Part shown: positions 34,251 through 47,200 of the stretch, one piece after another
Layout of the letters: each line of letters begins with the position of its first letter
Numbering within the stretch: position 1 is the first letter of the stretch
DNA from: Hymenochaete sp. R1
Taxonomy: Eukaryota; Basidiomycota; Agaricomycetes; Hymenochaetales; Hymenochaetaceae
DNA: 64,000 nt
Direction: 5' to 3'
Assembly: GCA_019400425.1 (NCBI GenBank)
Contig: JAFREE010000037.1
Location: 118,988-182,987 of the forward strand
Position numbers and translations under genes: made by a program
The notes under the pieces: model-generated
The model's database searches: none
The model's input: only the letters and a program-made list of their open reading frames with translations
Told to the model about the DNA's origin: nothing

Positions 34251-37243
34251 ATGACCTCAGTCATGCAGCGGGGCGAGAAGCGTCCCCTGCCTATCGACAG
34301 CCCGGTCCATACCAACCACACTCTCAGCCATAGTAATAACCACGGCCACAGCAATAACCACGGACACGGACGTGGCCCGCCCCCGCCCCCACACTCCGCC
34401 GCCTCTACCTCCGCCTCTGCTTCCACCTCTCCCACAGCCGGCGGGGGTGGGGGCGGGGGCACGTCGTCGACCAGCGGGCCCGTGACGAAGAAGGCGAGAG
34501 AGAAGATGCCTGATTTCGATTGGAGCTGCGACGAGTACCGGTTGACGTGGGCGCTTGTGGGGGAGCTGCAGCGGGCGGAGAATCGGGCGGTGTTGTTTCC
34601 TGAGCAGGATAGTTTGCCTGTTAAGGTGTGTATAATTTGGTTGCTTTGATTTTTTTGTGTGTGTGTGTTGTGCTATCGGGTTGGGTTGAGGACGGTTGTG
34701 GGGGATGGAAGGCTTGGGGGAAGGTTTCGTCGTCGTTGTTTCTGTCCTCTGAACCTGCGTGTTGCGTCGGACGAAAGGAAAGGGATGAGAAGGGGGGATG
34801 ATTGGCAACACTTTCACTGCGATGTGCAGAGTTCACGGGACATGTCTCTTCGGACACAAACCATCCAGAATCCAGCATCGATAGCCAGAGACCCGGGACG
34901 GAGACGGAGAAACCATTGACTTCTGGTCCGCTCTGTACGCGCATAGGCCGTGGCATGGTATGGCACCGTGGTCTCTTTCATAGCCTTCTCCCCCATCAGC
35001 TTCCGCCATGGGCGCCCGCCCTTCTCTATTCCCCCCCTCTCGGCACCGTCCTCGGCGTCTAATGCGATCATCTCACTTCATCTTCGATCGCGATGCGCCG
35101 CATTTTAATTCAATTTTTGGGCCTTGGTCTTGGTTCTGACTCGCTGCTGACAAAACGTCTTAATTTTTTCTCTCGTTCGCTCGTTCGTGAACTTTGTTAT
35201 TTTGTTGGGGGATCAATCCGATGCGACGCAGAGCGGGGACACGAAGGAAGATGCATACAGACGCATTGCGAGGGTCGTGCACCCGGAGGCATTCGCAACG
35301 GATCCGCAAACGTCGGGTTCTCGTATGAAGAACAAGACTGTCGCGTGCGTGTTCTGTCCGTCTCTGTGAGATTCTAGTGTCAATAGTTACACTAACTGTC
35401 ATCTTCTTTGATGTGGCATGTTTTTGGCTTGGACAGGATGTGGAAAGAGTATTCTGGGTATTGCCGAAAACTTCAGGAATTGTGCATGGTGCATCGCATT
35501 GCGTTGCCTGAGACAGGACCAGATGCGAGTCATCCGCAAGAAATCCAGACAGAATGGCGTGAGCAGGTTTGATTGTTGCAAAATGTAGTCCCGATGATCG
35601 TAATACGAACGATTTGTCTTTCCTACACAGGAAGAGTCAACACCACCATGCCTGTTTTTCAAACACTCCGGACGTTCATGCCGGTACGCCCCGAGGACAA
35701 GACAACCAAACCTTCGAAGCAGCAGCAGCAGCAGCAGACTCAGCCTTACACACCGCAGCAGCTCGTTCCGCGCGGCTCGTCGACGATCTTACAACCAGCC
35801 TCCTTCGACGAGGATCACGAAATTGATAGCCAACGTGATACAAGGATATCTCCGTCATACGCTGGCCCTGCTCCGTCTCCTTCTAGTAATGTTTTACGGC
35901 CGCCAGTAGTCCGTGATGCAACACCTGGGGCAGTGGAGGGCCGACATGCAATGAATGGATTTGACACACGATGCAACTCTTTGTGAGTCTGGAGATACAC
36001 GTGTGCTGATCGAAGAAACGTTATCCTCATAAGTTCCCCGCAGTGACTTTTCCGTCAATGAATACCTTGAGCTCCGCCGCTCATACCAGGAAGATGTCCG
36101 TCTGGGCATCTTTTCGGCCGGTGAAGCGAAACTCCACATCGAAAAATTAGATAAACAATTGGCTCGGGCTGAACGGTTAATCTAACTTGTTTGCATCTTT
36201 CAAATGCAATGCTCATTTCATTGTACAATACAATGGTTTTTTTCTCTTTAGTGGACGATCAACGCCGAAAGTGGAAATGCTGCCTCCCCCGCCGTCATCG
36301 TCGACCTTGTCAAATTCGACGCCGGCCCAAACGCCATCCCATTCGTTTACGACGCTCCCTCTAGATCCGGCCGTGGAACGACTGTACGAAGACAGGGCGC
36401 GGTGTTTGGGTTTCCAAAGACCGGCGCACCATCCGTCGTTGTCCCGAATGAATTCAAAGGAATTTTTCCGTGTGCTCATCGACCATGCGGCGGTCTGCAC
36501 GTTGGATGAGTGTCGACTTGATACTGGTGAGTCTTTTTTTTGTTGATAATTCACATCTCAATTTAAACGGTACCTGACAAAATTTTCTGTTCACTCGTGA
36601 AGGCCGCCAATTGCCGTATATCGGACTGTTGTACACATCGCCTCATGATCCTCCTGAGCCTTACATATCAACTCGAGCTGGGCCACAGCCGCTCATTCAA
36701 CATCCACCAGCGGCTTGTGCCGCCTTCCTGTCAAGCGCAGCGACTCGCACGGACGCCGTACACATCATGCTTCGTCCTGTTACGATAAACAGCGGAAACC
36801 CGCGAAACATCTCAGTTTGGGAGTCCACGCATGTCGTAATTTCGAGGTACTGTTTCTTGCGTTGTTTACTCAGCATGATTTTTGAGTCCGAGGGCTCACA
36901 TTGTCCGGTCGAATTCTTTTACAGCGCGAGTGCGATCAAATTACGTCCGGAAGAAGTGAGAGCCGTTCAGGCGAAAGGGTATAATATCGCAGCGAGTTAT
37001 CCTCACGATACCTCCATAAGACAAAGATTCCAAAGCTTGAAGGACTCGTCGACGCTTGCCGACGTGTTGCGAATCGGGTACGCTCTTTTACTCTTGAATA
37101 TAGATTTTGTGACACGGGCTGAATATGACGAATGTTCTAGATTCTTACATGGTGCTGAGTGGGATGTATTGGCCCATCACAGCCCACCTCTGAGCTTTCC
37201 TGAAGGATTGCGCGAACGCCAGGTTGCTGCCCATCAGCACTAA
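34251..37243 (+). CDS. Myb/SANT-like DNA-binding domain protein, Agaricomycete type
   Basis: Probably a nuclear DNA-binding protein. Exons: 34251-34625, 35232-35344, 35437-35558, 35631-35982, 36044-36175, 36252-36526, 36603-36846, 36925-37077, 37141-37243, giving 622 aa. After a His/Asn- and Ser/Pro-rich start, the domain begins WSCDEYRLTWALVGELQRAENRAVLF and continues after the first intron with SGDTKEDAYRRIARVVHPE, SRMKNK and MWKEYSGYCRKLQEL. This is the layout of the trihelix-like Myb/SANT domain common in basidiomycete proteins. A poly-Gln stretch (around 35718) follows. The C-terminal 250 residues (LPYIGLLYTSPHDPPEP, VHIMLRP, LKDSSTLADVLRIG) are unknown to me. The first intron is 606 nt, far longer than others here. 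The last two introns (78 and 63 nt) are stop-free and in frame, so they may be retained. Confidence 0.68.
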
Positions 37244-37934
37244 GTCTCGGTGACATCGGTGTAAACAGGAGAGACGTATGATTTCCGCCCCTCGAAATTT
37301 TTGTTTTATCTTGTTTTTTGTTATCTTTTCTGGTTCGTTCTTTCAGCTCTGCTATGCTTTCTTCTCTGTCTCTCCCCAGAAGCCGACAAAATCGTTTGAA
37401 GTCAGACTTCTTCGCACAATGAATAGTGCCCAGCTTTGTTTATTCGATGATTTGTGGGAGCAATTGTGCTCACCACAACCATCGACTTTGTGTTGTATTC
37501 CCGTGAGTTGAAGGTTTATTTCCTGTGGGATCGCTTTATTTGCTATAGAGCGACCCCGGAGGCAGTGACTTGCTTCTCCTTTTCCTTCCCGCTTTGTTAC
37601 AACTCGGCCTTTTGGCGGTCCATGCCCCTCCCCTTCCTTTTTGATTCCCGTGCTTTCGTGTTTGTGTCGACTAATGTGTCGTATCGGCTTGATTATTATA
37701 CATGAATTTGTGGCGTATCCTACTCCCTTAACGTCTAACGCCAATGCATCAACTTGGCAAAAACTTCAAGCTCTTGCTCATCGTTTGTGGCGTAGCGACA
37801 GCCTTACTGACATCTCTCTCGCCACATCCACGGCTGTGACACAGAAGAACTCCTAACATCAAAGCAAATGAAGGGCCCTTTCCTCCGAACTACGAGGACA
37901 CAACCAAACTGAAGATCCAAGTTCCCGCCCATCT
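37244..37934. other. Intergenic region between two plus-strand genes
   Basis: About 0.7 kb, no supported gene. It is T-rich near 37300-37400. A 77-codon ORF at 37278-37511 has hydrophobic character only and is not called. Confidence 0.45.
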
Positions 37935-39620
37935 ATGAGCTACCTCTCGCCTCACACTTCTAGCTTCTCTCGCCCTTCATCAAGGGACAACTCACCTGCT
38001 CGCGGACGCTTCTCCGGCGGGTACAATAGCGCTGCGTCTTCTCGTCCTGGAAGTCCGCACGGAGGTGAGGTGGCGTCCGCGCGAGGAGGAGGGGGTCGTG
38101 GGTTCATGTCTGCTGCCGAGTGCGTCGATTTCGGATATCGATTCAGGCTGCTGTTCTCGATGCTGATCCTGACATTCTCATCATCTCTCACCCGCTTGCC
38201 GTGATTTCTTGGGATCTTTCATTTTCTCTCCCGTTGATGTTGTTTGTTGCTGCTGATGCGATGTGGTGCGACGCGATGCGATGCCAGGCTTGCGAGCAGT
38301 CCGTTTTTCGAGGAGTGGAGGCATGGGACTGCGATTGCGTTGCCGTTGAGTATTGGAAGCGGGTTGCGGTGGGATGAATTCCCTGTTCCGGGTATCGTTA
38401 GGGATATTGGAAACTCGTTTCTCGATAGTGGGTTACCTGCGTGGTTAGTTGAGGTGCGTATTTGGTATATCGCTAGCTTGTGATTGATCGCGGATTACCT
38501 GCCTAACGTAGCTCTTTTAGAGACTTCAATTCGAGGGCTTCACGGCTCCTCCGCTCAGCTCTGGATCGAGTGCTAATTTAGATCTCATGGCTATAGACCT
38601 CGCGCCAGAGGAAGACGCTGCGCTGAAAGAGAACTATACCCGTATCATGGACGAATGTGCCGAGCTTCAGAGGCTCAAGAAACAGCTGGTTGTGAATGTG
38701 TTAAATTGGAACACTCCCCTGCACAATCTTCTGAGGAAGGCCTTCGTAGACAAGAGTCTTATTCCTGGGTGGTCTGATGGAGCCGACTTTCATCTCAAGT
38801 GAGGCTTCGCTTTCTAAAGCACTGTGCGATGGTCTCTTAACTAACTCGGGCTTGTAATTTGGTAGCTTTGACCTCGCGTTGTCTATGCCATACTCATCGA
38901 GCATGAAAGGTGACCTTGACAACGTGTGCTATGCAGGCGCCGTCATCTCCTCTCCACTCTATCCCAACCCGACGACATTCAATTTGGACTCCCAATATTA
39001 CGAAGAGCTCAGCGTTTCTCTCGACCGAAATAACGAAGCCATCATATCTGTTCCACATGTCATTGTTAATCACCGTACCGGTTCTGGTGTTGCGCCGCTA
39101 GATGACGCAGCAAATGAGCTTTGCTGCTCGTTGGCGGCGGGGATGTGTCAGAGGAGGCTTCTCGGGTTTGCGAACCATGTTATGTTTGGGATTGCATGTT
39201 GTCAAAGGAAGGTGCGGATATATGCTACGTATTGGAGGGATGAACAGGTATGTTACTATATCCATATACTCCGTAGTTACTACTTTTCTTACAATAACGC
39301 GAATTCAGATTCAAATAATTCGACTCAACGCATCCGACTTCGACCTTGCCAACCCCGATCATTGCTTCCTCTTTTTCTTATTTCTCTTCCGTCTTCGACG
39401 TGTTGTCGCAGTGTTCGCGAGCGAACTGCAGGCGGTAGATGGATCGGTGGTCCAGCAGGAGATCAAGAAGTCGAAGGGGTCGTGGAAGGCTTGCGCTACG
39501 AGTCCGCCGCCGCCTGGAGTGGGATGGGGCAATGACGCGAAATCAAAAGGCCGGAGTCAGAGTAGGAGTAGGAGTAGAAGGTCATCTTCGCCGGGAAATG
39601 GGAGAGGAAGATCTCCATAG
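37935..39620 (+). CDS. Conserved-looking protein of unknown family with RS-like tail
   Basis: Five exons: 37935-38119, 38288-38453, 38521-38798, 38866-39247, 39309-39620, giving 440 aa with phase kept across all introns. I do not recognise the family. Visible parts: a Ser/Pro/Arg/Gly-rich start; an ordered block ASSPFFEEWRHGTAIALPLS, RWDEFPVPGIVRDIGNSFL; a predicted coiled segment with EEDAALKENYTRIMDECAELQRLKKQL; a block FNLDSQYYEELSVSLDRNNEA; a Cys-rich segment; and a C-terminal Arg/Ser tail (SQSRSRSRRSSS). A very hydrophobic Phe/Leu run near 39360-39395 is odd and could mark an unrecognised splice or local error. The regular splice sites argue that it is a real gene. The RS tail hints at a nuclear role, but this is weak. 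Confidence 0.55.
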
Positions 39621-42600
39621 AGTATGAAGGGTACCAGTGCTGGACGGGCTATTTGCCGTGCCTCTTGACTTTTTTTCGTGAGCTGTGTATCTATTCTTTC
39701 TTCGGCACAACCCATTAGTCTTGACCCTGCGATTTCAGTAGCTTCGCACAGAATTTCAATGTGCATCCGGGCTTCTTCATATTAATGTGTTCCTATCTTG
39801 AGGATATCATACGACTGGTAAAGGCAACAATGTGTAAATGATCACAGCCCCGGCCGGTGTCTGTTCAATCCAGTACACTGTGTATAATGTTGCTACGGAC
39901 GTATTGAACAAAGGAGTCCGAATGCTTATATCCAATAATTGGCTACATTCAGTTGAGTTATCACTTCACCAAAATCTACTATTGCAACCCGATACGGGTT
40001 CCCGTAGAGATTGCACCAGGTTTCGGGACAGAGGATACAAGGCAAGACGTCATGTACTGTATTGCGTCTCCAACTTCTAAGCCGATTGCTCGGTATACTT
40101 CGAGAAGTGATGTACCAGTGCAAGAACCCGCTCGATATGTCCTTTCCCTTGTTCATTCATGACTCAAGCCGCGGCAAAAAGAGGCGCCAGACAAATGACA
40201 ACTCGGTCACGATCAATGAACAGCTCACATGCTATAGATACGAGCGCGTGTGCGGTAGTATTTCGGGCATCCTTGCCTGGCCCACACATACATTGTATTA
40301 TCAAAGTTTGCTCGATTTCAGGAGAAGAGATCCGGTATCGATCAGATCAGATCAGTATATCCGCTGCTTTAGAGGATGCAGATGATTGAGCTTTTCATCA
40401 AGGGCCAATACAACGCGACAAACGCACAGGAGAGCATGGAAAGGCACCTGGATAAGGAAAGACCGTGGTCGGGGTCCCGTGCTGCCTTTCGGATGCCTTT
40501 GAGTAATGATTGACTCGCAGAAATCTAATGCGTTCTTAAAATGTCATCGGAGCGATGCATATCCAGGGGATGTTGTCGATTTTTTGGAAGCTCACTACAT
40601 ACTGGGGCTCGGAGACCTTGGTCAATCTATTACTCGTGATTGAGTTTGTGTGATGGGTGGTTAGATAGATCAAAAGCGATAGAAGGGTGGATTCTGCATT
40701 GAAAGTATGATTAGCCTAGAAGAGTGGAAAGTTGACTTCGACACCAACGCACGTTCAAGCGGATGTATGTGTCCTTCATATAATCTGAGATATGCTTATC
40801 TGGGTTGAGAGCAACTCCGTCTGTATGACGCGAGAGGTCTAGGTCAGAAATTGATTGAGACGTGGACTCTATACACATCATCGTCATCATCGTCAAGATC
40901 TTACCATTCAAGTCGAGTTTACTGGATTGAGCAGGATTGAGCACGGAGTATTTAGACGAATACGGCATCGTGCTCGACAGTGACTCTTCATTCTAAAAAG
41001 GAGATTCTGTAGTAGATTGGCGCTCATAATTTCATTGGACTTAAGCGCCCCAACGAGCAAGTAAGCGCTGATAGACAATCAATAAAGTGAAAACTTACTT
41101 TTCAAAAATGTAAACGGGGCACTTGATTCCTTGCTTCGATGTCGCATGAGAATCATCACGAATATAGCGCTTATTGAATCTATAGTCGGCCTCAATCAAC
41201 ATTCTGTAAGGGGATCTGTGCCCAAATGCGCCACCTGGTGGCCCTTCAAGTCGGGCGGGTCGGCATAAAGAAGGAGCGCCCGTCTCCTATGATTTCTAGG
41301 ATGCGAACGAATGTAGTTTATGATCCAGCATGGACGATGGTCTACATTTTCCATCATACCAACCAATAACCTCCAACTCTGTAAAGATGCCAAGTCGAAA
41401 CGGCGTCTCCGGTGTATCCGGCCAGGTAGTCGGTGCCGGGAAAATTCGAATTGGCGCTCAACAAGAAGATGCGAATGCCGAATTGCCTTGTCAGAGATAT
41501 CGATGAGATACCAAATCCCAGCGAAAAGACATTTTAGGGGAAAGAAGAACAATGCCAAAATGGTGGCGACAGACAAACAGAAAAAGATATACAAGAGGCC
41601 ATGTGAATGATAAAATCGTTTCCGCGTCCTAGGGACTCTCGCTTGCATCCAAGGCATAGCGACTGGACTAAGACAGCATTCTTCGTAGATAGAGGTTTCC
41701 TGGTCTTCCGAAGACCGTAGGATCGAACCGGAACCATATCTACCATGATTCGGCTCTACAAAATCAAATTAATAAGATGATTAGTATGAGGCTATGAGCG
41801 TCATATTTGGATGTCCTAGCATTCTTCGGCCTTCATTACAATCCTAGATGCGAGACTTGATTTGAAAACTCAAGGTGGAGCATGGCCTTGTGAACAGACA
41901 AAGTGGTATGTCAGCGGGACCCGTTGTACTGCATCAGAGCGCTGGGCTTGGAAATTTGACTCACTGAATCCTACGGGTTATTCTATGAAGCTGCGGTTTG
42001 CGATACAAGATTTCTGCCTACATGATCCAAGGGCAATTGAGGACTAACCGATGCTACTGCTCAAGCTCCGGGTCAAGGAACACAGAAGAGCGAGAATGCA
42101 CAAAGAGAAAGCGGCGATAGTCAAACCATACCTTTTTATTTTGCATCAATGTCACTTTGAGACCTGCCTATGCACGTACATGCACCCCGAGAACATGTGC
42201 CGCGACCATTGCAAAAGGAGTAAATTACTCAATGTTCATGAATTTAATCACACAATCCTTCTGCTAGAAAGAAAGATATGCTGGCGTTGTTCTCAAAAAT
42301 AGGTTTGGAACCTGAAGGGGTTTATTTTCCATGACGCAACATGATAGATTTAGAACAATAGCAGGCTTACCTGACTCTGCCCCCTTGCAATTTGGGCAAA
42401 TCCTCTTCTTTGGCATGCCATGCCTTATGCGACGGCTAAAGCAAATGATTTCGAAAGCTCGACTTGAAGGTATCGTGTCGCAACTATATCAGCGATGCAG
42501 AATCAACGAAGCGTCGAGCAGAATCATGTGGCTACCACCCCAGATATGGGTACGCGACAACAGCGGAACTGTTAAAACCAAGTACTGGAAATTTGTGAAG

Positions 42601-44200
42601 GTCCGTGTTTCAATATCGAACGGTGAATGGCATATGGGAGATGGAGCTCATAAGTCCGTGAGCACCGGACTGCCTTATTTGACTCTTCGGACTGGGCGCA
42701 TCTTGATTCCAATGCTCGCATCATTAAAAACGGCCCCGGAAGCATCGCGAAAATGACAAAGGAAGACTAGGATGAGGCGAGAGCGGCGCTGAGGTAGAGG
42801 TGGTGGCAAGGAAAGATGCAGCCTGAGGTAGGTGGTCGTTGACGCCCGGTGCTCCCGACGTCGATACTAAGCGGCTGACGACCACGAATCCCGCGCTCAC
42901 ACTCACGTCAATCATCAGCTCAGCTTTGGCTACTCATCACGACTCAGACCTCCCTTTCACCGCTGTCGAAAGCTTTGATGTGTGAAAGATGCGGGTTAGT
43001 CATTGCCAATACCGCCTTTTCCGCCGGCGTACAGTTCCGCTACTGGCACTGTGTCGACTCGGAACGAAATCCACGACACGAATGCTCGATCATCATGACG
43101 CTCGTTGCTTTGCGCAGAATCATATTTTCCAATTCCAGCTTAGGCTGATTCTGTAGATACCGCGATCAATATTGCTGAAAATCCGGGAAAGCGCAAGAAA
43201 ACGCATAGGCGGATAGTGGCTCACGGGAAAAGGTGCCTGGCTCTGGATTAGAGAACACGACTACTCTATCTTTACAGGTCAACCTAGCTCGACAAGTCAG
43301 AACATTCCTTACAGGGCGCGCAAGAGTTAAGCAGAATAAGCAAAGCTGGATCGGTTTCGTAGCCACTTTCAGTATTCCAAGAACTGGGACGTGTATGTGA
43401 TGCAGACTTCCCATGATGCTGGCATTCTTCACAGGAAAGGTGAGAGTCGTGCCACAATTTGTCACCTTGGCGCTCATATTCCAAATTCCTAGCTTGCCGC
43501 CTAACCCTCTGCCCATGAACGCCTTTCAATCGTCGGGAGAGCTCCTGAAAGAAGCCACGAGTGCACCTCGATACGCACGAGGCAAAGCATCCTTAAATTT
43601 TACGACAAATTATTACTTGATGCTTTCCCATTCGAAGCTGAAACTCATTGCAGGAACGCTGCCATCATTTCTACTCAAGAACCATCTTGCATCTTTTTTT
43701 TTTGCTTTCATCGAGCAGTGGGCTTTGTCTCTTGGTCGGAATCAGCCGCCTGCTTCGGAGAACTTGGTGGGTGAAACTTGCTTGCTTTTGGCTGAACGTA
43801 ACGGGGCGGGTCGGGTCCGCACCGATGCTCCGCTTTATCGCCCCTCACCGACCTTGTGTTCGGACCGGACCGAACATCAAATACTTTCGGGAACTCATGC
43901 ACGTTGCCCTTCCGCGGTAAGCGCAAAGCACGCCTTGATAGTACTAGTCAGGACGTCAATATTCCAGTTACAGGGATGTCAGTATGTGTGACAATGGCCG
44001 TTCCCTCGCTCACATTCATCCCGTCTTCAGTCAAGGACATGTCAAGCTATGCAATCGAGTATCTGAAGCTTCACCGATGGTGTAATAGAGAAGTGGCACG
44101 TGGCCACGGCAGCATCGTAGAGGAATACTGAAATGTAGTCTTGTTGGGAAATATTCAGATCGCCACCATCAAACTTTCAAGACAAGTTGCTGATTGATTC
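39621..44200. other. Gene-poor region, first part
   Basis: No protein family recognised on either strand. The longest ORFs are 43413-43991 (+, 192 codons), 41196-41657 (-, 153 codons, with one hydrophobic stretch), 42331-42756 (+, 141 codons) and 40011-40385 (+, 124 codons). None shows a domain or a convincing chain of phase-matched exons. A short minus-strand pair around 40960-40720 (MPYSSKYSVLNPAQ, then DYMKDTYIRLNVRW after a GT-AG intron) could be a small gene, weakly supported. The region may hold decayed accessory genes or old transposon remains. Confidence 0.4.
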
Positions 44201-47200
44201 TATTCAGTGGCTAGGACAGTGAAGTTTCTCGAAAAGAAAAAGAAGATAACCCGGGATAGCCTGATGACCGTTGACCCGAGGACCGGACATCTGTAAGTAC
44301 ATCATCAACATTCATGAAAAAATTTGCGGTTTTTCAGCTTTATGAGACGCAAGGTAACCAGATTTTTTCAGAGCCGAATACTGAGGAGCTTGGCTTGCTA
44401 CACTTCAATTACGAGCCGTATGCGCCTAATGTGCGTCCTCGTATCGAATCTGATTCTGCTTGATGTCAGCCGGTCGCGAAACGCCTTCGTACCCGTGTCA
44501 GCCTGAAGACGCCGTTTCAACGCCTCAAGAAGTCAGCTGCAATAGCTATCGTAATGATCCTCCTTCACCGTCAAACAGGTCATCGCTGTCACGGTCCATC
44601 AAATGCCTACATCCAACGCAATCCACCATGCATAATTTGAATGAAGAGTGGAAACCTGTGGGGCTAGCCAACTTGAAAGCGTCGATATGACGAATTAAGC
44701 CACGCGCAGTAACTCCAAGTCCTGTGTCAGCAGCTGGAGGGTCCCCGAGGGACGTAAGAACGACTTGCCAGCTCAAGCAGATCAGTCGTGTAATCTTCAG
44801 ACGGTAAAGTCCCTTTGTGGACTTTGTTAGTCGACGAAGAAGAGGAAGCTAAAGGTGAGCGTGACGATATAGGAGTCGGACGTCCTTCCCGACCCCTAAG
44901 ACCAAGGCCTTCAGATAAGTTCCGTGCAGCGCGAGGAGCGGAGAGAGTTCTAGGCTCCGCCATCCCGCTCTATTTGCGGCGAATTCAGCGAATTCTGCAT
45001 CTGCGTGGATTTCGCAAAACGGTGGCCTCCATTTGCTTTCTATTAATATTGATTCTTGAAACCAAGTGAAAGCTGGAAATCAAGCTTCACTGCTTTCACC
45101 GAGCCCTTCTCGGCGATGTAAACTCAAGATATGTGAACAGATGACATCCATCATGATCTCCCCGGGTCAATTTGCGCCGCTCGCACTGACACCGTCTTTA
45201 CACTGTTTTCTAACTCTTCAAGGAATTGACTCTCGGTTATGCATAACTTGCGCATCATTGGGTTTGGCGAGTGCTGCGGCTGCGGAACGTGTCCGGCCAG
45301 CTCACACAGCCCAATGCATGCTATTTCTAAACTGGTGCAAAGCCTCGAAGAAGGCGAAGCACACGAAATGTGAGATTAGAGGACCTTTATTCTCATGCAT
45401 CACGGCAGCACTTCGCGCGCTTTGTATGCGCCGCCACTATCCACCCTTTGCCTTTCCCTCTTGAGAAACGTCTTGGAGTCGGACAGCGTCGGATATGTGG
45501 CGCCAATATTTTGTTAGCATCGAATTACCGAGCCATTGCAAACTCGGGGGTGTGCGAAGAGCACATTGTCCATTTGTATGTGTATATGTGTGCCTCTCGT
45601 CAGTGTCACGCGTCTCTCCGAATCACTCACACCGACATGACATGGCCGTGGAATAGTCCTCGGGTCTACGGAATGCTGTACATCTATGCTCGAGAGTGGA
45701 TCGTGGATGGATCCGAGCTATCCGAGCCCGGATACGAGTCCCGCTTCCACGCCGTCCTTCCATATTAGGAAAGAGCTCCGACCGACAACGCCAAACATTG
45801 CCTTCGAACATCCGAGATTTAAATGGTGATTGTTGACTCGTCATAGTTAATCAGAGGTCCTGAGAGGAGTGAACCAAAACAGATCAAAGCTAAGCTCGAT
45901 GGCTTTGCACTCCGACAGTCAGTGCTAACGAATGAATGAGGCGATGCCGGGTCAACGGGATTGAAGTTATACAGCTGTATGACAGTGATGTCCGTTGACT
46001 CGCAAAACCCAAATCAACTCCTAATTTAAGGGGACCATTACCGATCCAGAGGAACCAACATGGATTCGAAACAGGGGAGGGGCAAGCGAACCCATTTACC
46101 ACTCAATACGTTTTCGTCGCATGGGATTGAACAGCACATGGGTGCCGCGCAAGAGCGTTTCAATCAGTTGCGGTCCGACGCTGTCGTGCGTTGTCAAAAG
46201 GTGGGAATACCGACGCGATGTGTCGAGGTTAAGATTCGCCGAGGGCACAGCCTCCGAGCCTCCGAGCCTGGCTCGACTCCATCCCGACTCCGCCACACTG
46301 CTTCACAAACACAATTATAGGCACAAATACAAATACAGATACAGTATGCGCCGACGCGTTGTTCGACTGTTGTATGAATCAGATTCAGACAGCGTTTGCG
46401 TTAGTGTTCTCAAGCTAAAGGGGGCCACCGTCAAAGGGGTGTATGAGAATTTGATTGCGTGGCTCCATCGTGGCGGTCAACGTGTCCAAGAAAGAGGCGT
46501 CTACTACGTGGCCAACTACGCTACGAGCTACCGAATTTCATTTTCTTTTAAAAGTAGGAACAAACTACTCGCGGAATCATAATGCGGTATTACACCGTAA
46601 TAGGAAGACAGAAGGAGTTGATTATGTTCAAAATAGTTACGTTTCTGACGCTGCCTGTGGTGCGGCGCGCGAGTACTTGCGAACACCGCCTCTCGCACGC
46701 GTTCGTATGTCCGCAGCACGAAGATGTTGTTCCTATCACAATTTCGGCGCCTACTAACATCGGCCAGTGCACGGTCGCAAAGCTCATCAAATTTATGGAA
46801 GAAAATAGCAGAAAGAGCCACAAAGCTCCGATTCTGAGATTCTGAGAGGTTGTCGGATTGTTGTCGGGTTCGCAACGCCGCATGGGCCTCTTCCAAAGGC
46901 GAAAACGGAACACTGCATTTCCATACGGCTCGGAGAAAGATGAGCCGTGGAATGACATGCAAAACAAAAACAAAAAAAAACTACACTGTTCAACTCTATG
47001 CCTTGTCATCTCAAGGTTGTCGCGCTCATTCCGGATTCATGATCAACCTCACCTCCGAGCCTGGTCTTTTGAAGGGCGTCTTGTGGTGCGCTGGGTCTGC
47101 ACTTCATATTGACTGCCCCTGTTCGGAGGGAGCGTGCTGAGATGCGAGCTTCACGCAGACCTAAGAGAGGAAGGTGAACTGAAGCAACTGACATGACCGT

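Noticed and set aside
38904..38935. Possible 27-nt intron GTGACC...TGCAG in the unknown-family gene
   Set aside because: Too short to be spliced in this setting, and the frame is open through it.
41700..41765. Minus-strand GGTTCGATCC resembling a tRNA B box
   Set aside because: No matching acceptor stem, A box or anticodon arm could be folded around it.
43413..43991. 192-codon plus-strand ORF
   Set aside because: No recognisable domain, signal peptide or neighbouring phase-matched exon; kept only as a note within the gene-poor region.
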